Of a stretch of 45,383 nucleotides of DNA, positions 7,301 to 15,275 are shown piece by piece (position 1 is the stretch's first letter; each line of letters starts with the position of its first letter). This stretch comes from Acidobacteriota bacterium. Its GTDB lineage: Bacteria > Acidobacteriota > JAAYUB01. The stretch spans positions 1 through 45,383 of the forward strand of contig JAGNHB010000047.1 of NCBI GenBank assembly GCA_018001935.1, in the 5' to 3' direction. A program made the position numbers and the translations under genes. The notes beneath the pieces were generated by a model that was given only the letters and a program-made list of their open reading frames with translations, ran no database searches and was not told the DNA's origin.

Positions 7301-8858
7301 CGTGATCGGCGGGGTCATCCACGCCTCCTGCGGGACAGGCGGCGAACTGCTGAGCCTGGTGGACTGGCGCGCCGACGGCGAGGTCGGGGCGGACGGCCTG
7401 GTTCACGGCCGCGTCTTCCCCCAGGAGACCTGGCGCCCGGAGATCCTGAGCGTCCCGGCCTTCGCGGGGCACTGGTTCGACGAGATGTCCTCGGGGGTCT
7501 GGAATCCGGGCACCCTGGAGACCTTCTACCTCCACGACCCCGCCCGGGGCATTGTCTACGTCGGCCAGGGCGACCCCCACGACCAGACCCTCCTGGGAGC
7601 GACCCACGCCAGCGGTTCCCCCGTTTTCGGGGCCCAGGGCTCCTACGTGCGGGAACTGGTGGACAAGCTGCGCCGCGGCGACCTGCCCGACGGGACCATG
7701 CACACCGCCTCGCTCCACATCCGCGACAAGAAGACCCCCGACGCCGGGGGAGCCGAAACCAACGACCGGCTGGCGGAGATGCTGGGCGTCCTCCGGCCCT
7801 TTATGGACGCCGGCGAGATCGTGTCGGTCACCTACCCGGAAGCGGTTCGCCTCTGGCAGGATGTGTACGGGGCGAACCCCGGGCGGACGGCCATCCAGGA
7901 ATTTTCCTCCTACGGCGCCATCGAGGGATCCATCAAGGCGCACTGCGGGGCGGAGGTGCCCGTCGTCCTTTTCTCCATCAACACCCACGACTGGGTGCTG
8001 CCGCAGGACAGCGCCCGCACCGTCAACCGGATCCTGGATATCCACGAGAAGTACGACGTCCCCGTGGATGTCTACCTCACCGACCCCGTCGTCCAGGCCT
8101 ACGCCGCGGAGGCGCCCGGGCTGCTGGACCGGCTGCGAAAGTCCCGGCAGGCCGTGGTCTCCTACCACGTCCGCCCACCCTCGCCCTACTACTGGACTTT
8201 CGATTTCCTGGGACTGGCCTCCTACCCTGCGGACCAACTCCAGGCCCTGCTCCTGGACTACGAGACCCACGCCCTGGACCTGGCCACCGGCCGGCCCGGG
8301 GACGGCCCGGGCGGGTACGCGTGGCTGGCGGGGTGGGTAGGGTATGCCCCCCCCGTGGTGTCCGGTTTCTCCGAGAACGGCCCGGTGGGGACGGCGCTTC
8401 TCGACCTCTTTGAAAACATGGGGGCGGGTCTTTACGTGGTGCACGGGCGGGTGGTGGAGCCGGGGGAGACGGCGGGGCCGCTCTTCATCCGACCCGAGCA
8501 CGTCGAGATGAAACTGTACGAGCACCCGGAGCGGGACGCCGCCCAGTGGATCCGGGAGGAACTCGAGCCCTGGCGGGGGGAGGAGACCGTCTACGTGAAC
8601 ATCAAGGTGCACGAGAACAACTTCTACCTCTGGGGCACCTCCTGGGACCGGATCTACTACGGGGCGGGCGGCGTGCCCCGGACACCCCCCTTCGACCTCA
8701 CGGCCTGGGAGGGGACGCTGCAGTACCGCTCGGAAGCCGAGCAGGCGGCCCAGTGGACCAACTACGAGAAGGCCGTGGCCCACGTGGCCGCCTACCGGTA
8801 CAACTACGCCGCCGTGGACTGCCTCGACGTGCTGGCCGCCCTCCAGGCCGGCCGCTGA
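4344..8858 (+). CDS. Large secreted protein: alpha/beta-hydrolase-like N-terminus and uncharacterised C-terminal catalytic-looking region
   Basis: 1504 residues from ATG 4344 (AGGAG upstream; an in-frame GTG at 4326 is less likely). Residues 1-38 form a signal peptide ending VRA before ET. Residues about 75-500 look like a serine hydrolase: PVIVVCQGG strand, GAIGLSNGG nucleophile elbow with Ser near 176, and a later DHVQ segment. Residues about 570-870 are a chain of beta-sandwich-like modules (LPLVLDNPWGEAV, VPILFNASG). From about 875 to the end comes a distinct region with conserved-looking polar motifs FFSHNEDSW, DPHGHL, QGDPHDQ, HIRDKKTPDAGG, INTHDW and HENNFYLWGTSW. These His/Asp/Glu clusters recall a (beta/alpha)-barrel deacetylase or glycosidase, but no family is firmly recognised. 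It stands alone downstream of the repeat arrays. Confidence 0.8.
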   Translation: MSRCDVVPGSSRELKGVALGVVGALTFWFLMFSGTVRAETAALTAIDLRLPSSSTGVSGGALAVRLFVPAAGHARFADGAPVIVVCQGGTSAGDLNNPFPPPLDDVVVVSFLFPGGRQGPFTSSGTYDDRGERSIQAVCDVIRYAAGLSVDSTGKTIAQRCPVPVKTANVGAIGLSNGGNMVAAVAARHGAELAGVLRYVIQWESPVSSQIATVDLGGYRLIDGESHAVDFNALNPRYQGYGPLEASVYTADIRYNPAGTVPVFHDGNGDGVYTVAYNPATGESLPDLDFDGVLEMGEDFPLGAYTLAGRSVYSRTVSRALEANNAFGGAWPASILTVDEADAFWDLREAVRLAEDAVDGLPGLEVMFTAGVRDHVQSRPDKPHVRQGFESWSTRGPWVQINPGPEYLVALLPSLAGRTDLPHNAPNTPPADWANPAGWCYPSDVSSGIVNAGAVRQMAERVEAAATRTWAFETAVPFIACASGWESSLEACNTTGAEQALQIECFEGGDPRSSSHTVPAGTALRIPLTVGTCARVLGTSTGVSLAVVYRFTGLGLSLSCPLPKRLARDVTFLMPAGPSAPVWTGVALMNAGAEANTVRLEAVAADGTVLAGRTLALEARSTFAVMLSSVFCVSTSSVARIRAAGTGPLCGLTLSGIAGGSVTCLPALADPDAVAVALPLPTSGGASLPLVLDNPWGEAVTASVIPVAAGVEGAPVPVPVPAGGRGSVDLQPFLAAGSPVDGLVVRFGSRGLFARLAGGAGEAETLLTGRTAHRLTLPLGGGPDRPVPILFNASGITQRVRLTVVTPEGERGSVTLRLSPRARTVVDLASLFPALGAGAEGWLVTAGQGGLAVLGDAGLGLGGCTLADASPQTPVYLTFFSHNEDSWQGMVSTRSGYLEYRNDLLERLHLLRDAGVVLDWQSDWAVLDAVARFDTGEVTASTNGKNIVRYLAEDLGFSPDPHGHLVQYNYADIARLFRDLGVDPAPVIGGVIHASCGTGGELLSLVDWRADGEVGADGLVHGRVFPQETWRPEILSVPAFAGHWFDEMSSGVWNPGTLETFYLHDPARGIVYVGQGDPHDQTLLGATHASGSPVFGAQGSYVRELVDKLRRGDLPDGTMHTASLHIRDKKTPDAGGAETNDRLAEMLGVLRPFMDAGEIVSVTYPEAVRLWQDVYGANPGRTAIQEFSSYGAIEGSIKAHCGAEVPVVLFSINTHDWVLPQDSARTVNRILDIHEKYDVPVDVYLTDPVVQAYAAEAPGLLDRLRKSRQAVVSYHVRPPSPYYWTFDFLGLASYPADQLQALLLDYETHALDLATGRPGDGPGGYAWLAGWVGYAPPVVSGFSENGPVGTALLDLFENMGAGLYVVHGRVVEPGETAGPLFIRPEHVEMKLYEHPERDAAQWIREELEPWRGEETVYVNIKVHENNFYLWGTSWDRIYYGAGGVPRTPPFDLTAWEGTLQYRSEAEQAAQWTNYEKAVAHVAAYRYNYAAVDCLDVLAALQAGR

Positions 8859-8956
8859 GCGCCCCGGGCGACCTCTCCGGGATTCGGCGACGGGGCTCGG
8901 GGATTGATAAGAACCCGGAAAACGAACGGGAAAGTGTCTGCATCGCCTTCGGTTGA

Positions 8957-8979
8957 GCCATGGCCCCGAGGGCGATGGC
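8957..8979. terminator. Possible hairpin between convergent genes
   Basis: GCCATGGCCC, loop CGA and GGGCGATGGC form a 10-bp stem with one mismatch. It lies between the ends of the large secreted protein (plus) and the YcaQ-like gene (minus). No T-run follows on either strand, so it would not be a classical intrinsic terminator. Confidence 0.3.
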
Positions 8980-8995
8980 ACTTCTGGCGGGGATG

Positions 8996-10184
8996 TCAGA
9001 ATTCCACGGCGCGTGCTCCGACGAAGGCGGCCAGGCGATGGAGCGCCTCGTGGAGCCGGGTGGTCCGGCGGCGGGTCGCCCGGATCCCGTGCTCCCACCA
9101 GAGCCCCCGAACCTCGATGACCCCGCGGTCGCGGTGCAGTTTCGCGTCGAGCCGGCCGGTGAACCGGTCGCCCTCGAGGAGAGGGAGGGCGTAGTACCCG
9201 TAGCGTCGCCGGGCGGCGGGCGTGAACATCTCGCAGGAGTAGTCGAAGCCGAAGCGACGGCGGCAGCGGTCCCGGTCCCGCAGGACGGGGTCGAAAGGGC
9301 TGAGGAGGCGAAGACGGTCCGACGGCGGGGGAAGACGGTGAAGGCGGTCCGGCCAGTCCGGGAACGTGAGGGCGGGACGGGGCTTCCCGTCGTCCGCGGA
9401 CTCCACGAGGACCTCGACGAGACGGCCTTCGCGCACGGCGGCGTTGCACCAGGCGGAGGCCTCGCCGGCCCCGAGGTCGTCCCAGAAGGCGGCGAGTTCC
9501 CGGGGCGTGAAGACGGCCAGGCGTTCCGCGGCGGAGGAGAAGACCCACTCGGCGTGGGCCGGGGGATCGGGCTCGGGGGCGTCGTGAAGGCCGGGGAAGA
9601 CCCGTTCGGGGAGGTCGTAGAGCTTCTGGAAGGCCGTCCGGCCCGCCACGGCCAGGTCGCCGATGCGCCAAAGGTAGTCGAGGGCGGCTTTCGCGGGTTT
9701 CCACCCCCACCAGGGGCCCCGGTCGCCCCGGTGCTCGAAGTCGGCGCTGCGGAGTGGGCCTTCGGCGCGGATCCGGCCGAGGACCTCGGCGCACACGCTC
9801 TCACGGTGCTCCCCCAGGAGCTTGCGCCACCAGGGGTGCGCCTCGATGCGGGGGCGGTCGCGGCGGAAGCGGGTTTTCCAGTGGGGGTACCAGGCGGTGG
9901 GGATGACGGAGGCGTCGTGGGTCCAGTGCTCGAAGAGGGATCGGTTCCGTTCCAGGAGGGTTTTCAATTGCTCGGGGCGGTAATCGTCCAGGCGGGCGTG
10001 AAGGGTGAGGTCGTGGGCGCGGGCGACGACGTTGATGGTGTCCACCTGGACGAATCCCAGCCGGGTGACCAGTGACAGGAGCGACAGGCCGGGGCCCGGG
10101 ATCGACGGGGGGGGAGAGCAGGCCCTGGGCGCCGAGAAAGAGACGGCGGGCGGAGGCGGCGGTGAGAACGTCGGCGGCGGCCAT
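8996..10184 (-). pseudogene. YcaQ/AlkX-type DNA glycosylase (winged-helix), frameshifted at a C8 run
   Basis: Two overlapping frames together give a full YcaQ-like protein. The first starts at ATG 10184 with MAAADVLTAASARRLFLGAQ. The second carries LGFVQVDTINVVARAHDLTL, LFEHWTHDASVIPT, WEHGIRATRR and LHRLAAFVGA. They separate exactly at a run of eight G on the plus strand (10107-10114, eight C on the coding strand). Removing one base joins them and gives 395 residues, the family's normal size. YcaQ-like glycosylases unhook DNA interstrand crosslinks and alkylated bases; the QxD-type catalytic motif appears here as QVDT. The shift may be a sequencing error in the homopolymer, a true mutation or a phase-variable switch. 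No strong ribosome site precedes the ATG. Confidence 0.8.
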
Positions 10185-10220
10185 GGGATTGCCAAGAGGG
10201 GGGGCGCGAAAACGGGTGCG

Positions 10221-12287
10221 CTAATGCGTTAATTCGACCAGCAGACAGACCAGGTCGGAGGCGTCAAGCCGGCCATCCACATTGATATCGCCACGATTCC
10301 ACTCCGGAAGGAGCACCGTTGAGGCGAGGCAGCCCGATAGCATCACAGCGTCAACGACGTTCGATTCCCCGTCGCGGTTGATATCGAGAGAGAAAGTGAT
10401 CATGTAAATCCCTTCGTTTTCCTTTCCGGCGTAAAGCGTGGCTGGATCGTCGGTTTTTAAAGCCAGAGACAAGACTGCGGTCCCCCCGGCCCTTCCGAAG
10501 CCGGAAGTCAGAGGGGCCCAACTCTGGGCGCCGTCCAGGGATCTGAACACCCCGTAACCATCGGTCCCAGCATATAAACGAGAAGGTTGGTCCGGGTTGA
10601 TGGCGAGACTCAGGACGTCGGCCCCATCAAGACCCATGCCGGCGAAACTCCAATTCTGACCCCCGTCGGTGGTCTTGTAGATCCCATAGCTTTCGTAGCA
10701 CACATAGACAAGGTCCGGGTTTGAAGGCGGCATGGCCATGGCGAAATTGAAAGCTGCTGAAGGAAGACCATTCGCCGCCTTGGACCAGGACTCCCCGCCG
10801 TCGGTACTCTTGAAAACTCCGAGAAAAGTCCCGGCATAGAGAGTGGCCGGTACTGATGAACTCATAACCATGGAGTAGATGTTGCCGGCGTTGAGGCCCG
10901 TATTCTTCGGCGTCCAAGAATCACCGTCATCGATGCTCTTGTAAACGCGGTCTACTGGGGATGCCGCGTAAAGAGTCGTCGGCAGCCATCGGTGGGTGAG
11001 GATGGATGAAAGGGTGTCCGGAAGGCCTGCGTTGATTTCCGACCAATGATTCCCTCCGTCTTTTGAACGGAAAGCCCCCCCCCCATCCGTCCCGGCAAAG
11101 ATTTCCACCGGGGAGACCGGGTCGACGGCAAGGCTGGTCACACCGAACCAGGTCAGACCGTTATTGCATTCCGTCCAGTCCGCCCCTTCGTTTTCAGTCC
11201 TGAAAATACCGATTCCAAAGGTCCCGGCGTAGAGAGTGGCGGGAGTTGTCGGAGAGGTGGCGATCGATTGAACGCTGACGTTTAGGATTCCCCGGTTCGA
11301 GGGCGACCAGTTTTCTCCCCCATCCAGGCTGCGATAAAGACCGCCGTGATCGATTACCCCCGCCAGGATAGTCGAGGAGGACCCGGGATGCACGGCTACC
11401 GCGCTCACGTTCAGCGGGGAAGGGAAGCCGCCGTTTGCGGGTGACCAGGTATTTCCTCCGTTGACCGACTTGAAGAGCCCATCGTTGCCAACGCCGAGAT
11501 ACAGGGTCGAGGGCGAGGAGGGGTCCGGCACGATGAGATGAACGTCCTTGTTCGTCAGGCCTCCATCGGCGGCCGTCCAGTGGTCTCCCCCGTCGGTGGT
11601 CTTGAAAATGCCCTGGGACGACCCGACATACAAGGTAGAAGGGGTCTTCGGGTCGATCGCCAGCGCTTCCGGGTAGAGGTAGGTCAAGCCGGTGTTGACC
11701 TGGACCCAGTTGGTGCCTCCATTGTTGGTTTTGTAAACTCCTCCGCCTTGGGTGGCGATGAAGGCGATGTCGGCATTGCCCGGATGGACCACGAGGCTGC
11801 GGGTGATCGTGTAATACAATCCCTGATTCACGGGTGACCAGTTCTGACCCCCGTTCGAGGAACGGTAAACACCACTCGATGTTCCAAGGTAAACCGTCGC
11901 GGGCGCCGCCGGGCTAATGCCGATGGCGGCAATGTAGCCGATTGACGTCGGCAATCCGTTTCCGACCTCATCCCAATGCGCGCCGCCATCGGTGCTCTTC
12001 CATAGTTTATAACTGTCTCCATGGTAGATTGTGGCCGGAGCCGAGGGATCCACGGCAAGAGCGTTTCCACCCCAATGAACGGGGGCCCAGTTGCTCCCAC
12101 CGTCGGTTGTTTTATAGAGCCACCGATCGCCTAATGCGTAGGCGGTGGCTGGATGCTGAGGGTCGATGGCCAGGGAACGAACCCTTTCGGAGTAAGGCCC
12201 GATGGAGGTCCACTGGTTGACGCCAGCGGCCGTCGGGGTTAACAGGGTCACGAGGCAGAGCATAAAACCGGCGGATCGGAACAACAA
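10221..12287 (-). CDS. Secreted Asp-box (BNR/VPS10-like) propeller protein with C-terminal dockerin
   Basis: About 688 residues. Thirteen Asp-box repeats of the form [KR][ST]xDGGxxW (for example KTTDGGSNW, KSTDGGAHW, RSLDGGENW, KSTDGGESW) are spaced about 45-50 residues apart, which predicts one or two beta-propellers. The C-terminus holds two calcium-loop repeats, DINRDGESNVVDAV and DINVDGRLDASDLV, typical of a type I dockerin. The start is placed at TTG 12287: GGAGG lies five bases upstream, and the resulting signal peptide MLFRSAGFMLCLVTLL has the expected basic N-region. The upstream ATG (12299) has no ribosome site and would add acidic residues. A good sigma70 promoter lies upstream. The protein is likely extracellular; the ligand is unknown and no cohesin partner is visible nearby. 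Confidence 0.85.
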   Translation of the reverse strand: MLFRSAGFMLCLVTLLTPTAAGVNQWTSIGPYSERVRSLAIDPQHPATAYALGDRWLYKTTDGGSNWAPVHWGGNALAVDPSAPATIYHGDSYKLWKSTDGGAHWDEVGNGLPTSIGYIAAIGISPAAPATVYLGTSSGVYRSSNGGQNWSPVNQGLYYTITRSLVVHPGNADIAFIATQGGGVYKTNNGGTNWVQVNTGLTYLYPEALAIDPKTPSTLYVGSSQGIFKTTDGGDHWTAADGGLTNKDVHLIVPDPSSPSTLYLGVGNDGLFKSVNGGNTWSPANGGFPSPLNVSAVAVHPGSSSTILAGVIDHGGLYRSLDGGENWSPSNRGILNVSVQSIATSPTTPATLYAGTFGIGIFRTENEGADWTECNNGLTWFGVTSLAVDPVSPVEIFAGTDGGGAFRSKDGGNHWSEINAGLPDTLSSILTHRWLPTTLYAASPVDRVYKSIDDGDSWTPKNTGLNAGNIYSMVMSSSVPATLYAGTFLGVFKSTDGGESWSKAANGLPSAAFNFAMAMPPSNPDLVYVCYESYGIYKTTDGGQNWSFAGMGLDGADVLSLAINPDQPSRLYAGTDGYGVFRSLDGAQSWAPLTSGFGRAGGTAVLSLALKTDDPATLYAGKENEGIYMITFSLDINRDGESNVVDAVMLSGCLASTVLLPEWNRGDINVDGRLDASDLVCLLVELTH

Positions 12288-12343
12288 TTGATCCTCCATG
12301 GGTCACAGGAAGACATTCCCATAACACCTTCAAAATGGGATTG

Positions 12344-12372
12344 ATTATAACGTTTTTCGGAAGATAGATCAA
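12344..12372 (-). promoter_or_regulatory. Sigma70-type promoter for the Asp-box/dockerin gene
   Basis: On the minus strand TTGATC (12372-12367) and TATAAT (12349-12344) are separated by exactly 17 bases. The -10 is perfect and the -35 matches four of six. Transcription would begin near 12337, about 50 bases before the TTG start. The remaining gap to 12622 shows no other feature. Confidence 0.7.
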
Positions 12373-12622
12373 ATTGTGTTCCCGAAGAAAATTGGCGAGA
12401 ACCGCCTCCCGGGTCGGGGACTGGCATCTGGATGTCGACCACGGCTACTTCTGTGGCGAAGATGAGACAGCGTTGGCGGATGGTGGATGTTGCCCTCTCC
12501 CTCTGCCCGGTGGCCGGGGAAGCGTAACCCTTGAACGGGGCGCGGAAGCTCAACCTGGCGGGACCAAAGCTCCCAGGCCTTGAGACCCAGTCCCCGGTGG
12601 TCCGTATCACGGCTCGAAGGGC

Positions 12623-13984
12623 TCAGTCCCGGGCCAGGCGGAAGCCGAGGTCGGGGTAGCGGAACCGGGGAGTGTGATGGGATCGGCGGGAGGCGCGGAG
12701 GTCCCGGCCCTCGACGAGGATGGAGCCCCCCCGGCTCACCCGGGTCTCGGATTCGGCCGGGCCCACCGGGTCCTCGAGGGGCTCCGTCCCGTAGTCGCCG
12801 TAGCCGTCGGCGCACCACTCGGCCACGTTCCCCAGCATGTCGTAAAGCCCCCAACGGTTCGGGCGCCGGGTCCCCACGGGGTGCGTCGTGCCGCCCGCGT
12901 TCCCTCCGTGCCAGGCGATGGTGTCGGGAAGGCCGTAACGCGTCGAGGTGCGGCCGGCCCGGCAGGCGTACTCCCACTCCGCTTCCGTGGGAAGACGGTA
13001 GCCCTTGCCGGGGTCCGCTTTGTTGAGCCTGCGGACGAACTCCTGGGCCTCCTCCCAGGAGACGTTCTCCACCGGCCGGTCGTCTCCCTTGAAGGTAGAG
13101 GGATTGTTTTCCATGAAGACCTTCCACTGGGCCTGGGTCACCTCGGTGGTTTGCAGGGCGAAGGGCCGGGTGAGGGTCACCCCGTGGAGGGGCCGCTCCT
13201 CGGGGTCGCCCAGGGACGAGCCCCGGACGAACCGCCCGGGGGAAAGCCTCACGAAAGTCATTCCCAGGGTGTTGGTCTCGGGAGCCCCTTCGGCCCCGCC
13301 CTTCGGGGGTGCGGTCTTCGCCGCCGGGCGCGAGGCGGGCGGCCGGGTGGAGACCGGTTTCGACGGGCGACTGGCCAGGATGATCAGGACGAGGACGAAC
13401 ACCAGGGCGAGGAGGAAGATGGCGGCGGCCATGCCGCAGCCGGACTTGGCGGTCGAGGCCGGTTTTACCCGGGGGAGTTCCGGGCGGGGGGTGCTCTGGG
13501 GGCTGCTCCCGGTGGCGGCGACCCGCAGGGCCGCCGCGGCGTTGGCGGGTACGGCGGCCGCGGTCGAGCCGACGGCCACCACCGCCGTGTAGACGGTTTC
13601 CCCGGCCTCGACCCACCGCACGGCGGGCTGCGCACCCCGCCTGACACGGCCCGCGGGGGAATGCTCCGCCTTGAAACGCTCCATCCAGTGCGCGAACCAG
13701 GCGGGGTGCTGGGGGACGACCCGGACCCCGTCCGGGCCGCGGGATGCCAGGGCGTGAGGGTAGTACTCGAGAAGGGTCACCGTCTGCTTCGAACCCAGGT
13801 CGAGGGCCGCGTAGGCGAACCCGAGGTCGCCCCGGGCGACGACGAGGCCCGTCCGGAACGCGCCGCCCACCACGGTGCCGGGCGGGAGCGCCGGGGCTCC
13901 GCCGGTTTCCCTGCCGGCGTCGTGGCCGCAGTCGGGGCAGGGGCCGGATTGGGTCAAGGTCCGAAAACACTGGTGACAGAACAC
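12623..13984 (-). CDS. Zinc ribbon - degenerate kinase N-lobe - TM - SUMF1 (FGE-sulfatase) domain protein
   Basis: 453 residues if started at GTG 13984, so that the N-terminus is the zinc ribbon VFCHQCFRT...CPDCG; longer in-frame starts reach 14173 but run through inverted-repeat DNA. Residues about 35-130 resemble a bacterial Ser/Thr kinase N-lobe: a glycine-loop-like VVARGDLGFAYAALDL, then VTLLEYYPHALASR where active kinases have VAIKEYFP. The catalytic Lys is Leu here, and no C-lobe (HRD, DFG) follows. A TM helix (about 210-230, IFLLALVFVLVLIILA) leads to a C-terminal SUMF1 domain with GMTFVRLSPG, TEVTQAQWKVF, YRLPTEAEWEYACR, GNVAEWCAD, SRGGS and LGFRLARD. SUMF1-type domains include formylglycine-generating enzymes and many non-catalytic binding modules. 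It probably sits in the inner membrane with SUMF1 outside. Confidence 0.85.
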   Translation of the reverse strand: MFCHQCFRTLTQSGPCPDCGHDAGRETGGAPALPPGTVVGGAFRTGLVVARGDLGFAYAALDLGSKQTVTLLEYYPHALASRGPDGVRVVPQHPAWFAHWMERFKAEHSPAGRVRRGAQPAVRWVEAGETVYTAVVAVGSTAAAVPANAAAALRVAATGSSPQSTPRPELPRVKPASTAKSGCGMAAAIFLLALVFVLVLIILASRPSKPVSTRPPASRPAAKTAPPKGGAEGAPETNTLGMTFVRLSPGRFVRGSSLGDPEERPLHGVTLTRPFALQTTEVTQAQWKVFMENNPSTFKGDDRPVENVSWEEAQEFVRRLNKADPGKGYRLPTEAEWEYACRAGRTSTRYGLPDTIAWHGGNAGGTTHPVGTRRPNRWGLYDMLGNVAEWCADGYGDYGTEPLEDPVGPAESETRVSRGGSILVEGRDLRASRRSHHTPRFRYPDLGFRLARD

Positions 13985-14087
13985 GGTGGCGGCTCCGGCA
14001 AGTATGGCTTCATGATAACCGACGGCGAGGGAAAAGACAAGCCTGGCGGCCCGCAAAAGTTGACGCGGTCGCAAAAAGTCGCGAAAG

Positions 14088-14197
14088 GGAGATTTCCCGC
14101 GAATAACGCGACTATCCGCGAATTTATAACACGAATAATATCTATTGATTGTTGATTTCTGATTCGCGTTCATTCTCGTGATTCGCGGGAAATCTCC
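14088..14197. repeat. 17-bp perfect inverted repeat around an AT-rich core
   Basis: GGAGATTTCCCGCGAAT (14088-14104) and its exact reverse complement (14181-14197) enclose 76 bases containing several CGCGAAT/ATTCGCG fragments (14099-14105, 14120s, 14161-14168). The element lies in the 330-base gap between the divergent SUMF1 and lipoprotein genes. It could be a small mobile repeat, a cruciform or a paired operator; it has no coding capacity that looks real. Confidence 0.7.
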
Positions 14198-14316
14198 AAT
14201 CGGCGATCATTAGAGGGAGCATCAACGTTCATTGCGGGGAGATTGACATCGAAAAAAGACGCAAGACCGGCAGGATGCCCTCGTCCAGATCCCGAGATCG
14301 ATGGCGGGAGGATGTC

Positions 14317-15156
14317 ATGAAGAACGTGGGTGGAACGATGCTGATTGTCCTGGCCGCTCTGGCGATGGCGGCTTGCGAACCGGAGGCGGTGCAGCGGACC
14401 GTCTCGGGGGCCGGCCCCCTCCGGCTGGAGGTCTGGGTGGACGGGATCCGCGCCCCCCTCTACACCCACGAGGGTAAATCCTACGTCGAGGCGCTGAAGG
14501 GGCGGGAGTACAGCATCCGCCTGGTCAACACCTCGGCGCGCCGGATCGCCGTGGCCCTCTCGGTGGACGGCCTCAACACGGTGGACGCCAAGCGGACCTC
14601 CGCCAGGGAAGCGACCAAGTGGGTCATCGACCCTCACGACGAGGTGACCGTCTCCGGATGGCAGGTGAGCAGCGGCGCGGCCCGGAAGTTCTTTTTCACC
14701 TCCGAGGAGGATTCCTACGGCGCCGCCCTGGGCAAAACCGAGAACCTCGGGATCATCTCCGCCGCGGTGTTCTACGAGAAGGAAGTCCGGGTGACCCGGG
14801 ATCGGGCCGACGAAACGGCGGCCGGGAACGCCCCGGCGCCGGAAGCCGCGCCAGCCGCCCCCGCGCCGGAGAGCAAGCGGGTCGACAAGTCGTCCGCGGC
14901 CCCGGGAAGCGCCCCCGCCGGCCAGGCCCGGGTCGAGAAGGAGGAGTATGCCGCCACCGGGATGGGCGACGAGGTCGACAACCGCGTGGAGCGTGTGGCG
15001 CTGGACCTGGAGCCCGAGCCCTGCCAGGCCATCGACGTCCGCTACGAGTTCCGGGCGCAGCTGGTCCGGCTCGGGGTGATCCCGGAGGGGCCCGAGCGGC
15101 TCGACGGGCGGGAACGCGCCTCGGGGTTCACGGACGAGTATTGCCCGGAGAAGTAG
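14317..15156 (+). CDS. Lipoprotein of unknown function
   Basis: 279 residues from ATG 14317, chosen because GGGAGGATGTC precedes it. The N-terminus MKNVGGTMLIVLAALAMAAC is a lipoprotein signal with a lipobox-like AMAAC, so Cys20 is the likely acylated residue. Residues about 30-150 form a beta-rich domain (LRLEVWVDG, YSIRLVNTSARRIAVALSVD, ATKWVIDPHDEVTVSGWQ, RKFFFTSEEDSYGAALGK). An Ala/Pro-rich linker follows (about 165-205), then a C-terminal segment (EYAATGMGDEVDN, VRYEFRAQLVRLGVIP). No catalytic motif is visible. It is probably an envelope protein and stands alone. Confidence 0.8.
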   Translation: MKNVGGTMLIVLAALAMAACEPEAVQRTVSGAGPLRLEVWVDGIRAPLYTHEGKSYVEALKGREYSIRLVNTSARRIAVALSVDGLNTVDAKRTSAREATKWVIDPHDEVTVSGWQVSSGAARKFFFTSEEDSYGAALGKTENLGIISAAVFYEKEVRVTRDRADETAAGNAPAPEAAPAAPAPESKRVDKSSAAPGSAPAGQARVEKEEYAATGMGDEVDNRVERVALDLEPEPCQAIDVRYEFRAQLVRLGVIPEGPERLDGRERASGFTDEYCPEK

Positions 15157-15275
15157 CAAAAGAGGCTTTTAGCGGTTTAGACTGAAGGTGTTTGGCGAGG
15201 GCGGCGGGATGGCCGTCCAATCGACCGGAAACCGCATTTCGCAACCTCATCTTTCTAGGCGTTTTACGAATTTGA

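Noticed and set aside
5886..9794. Very long minus-strand open frame opposite the secreted protein
   Set aside because: Arg/Pro/Gly-rich low-complexity translation typical of antisense in GC-rich DNA; the plus strand carries clear domains and a signal peptide.
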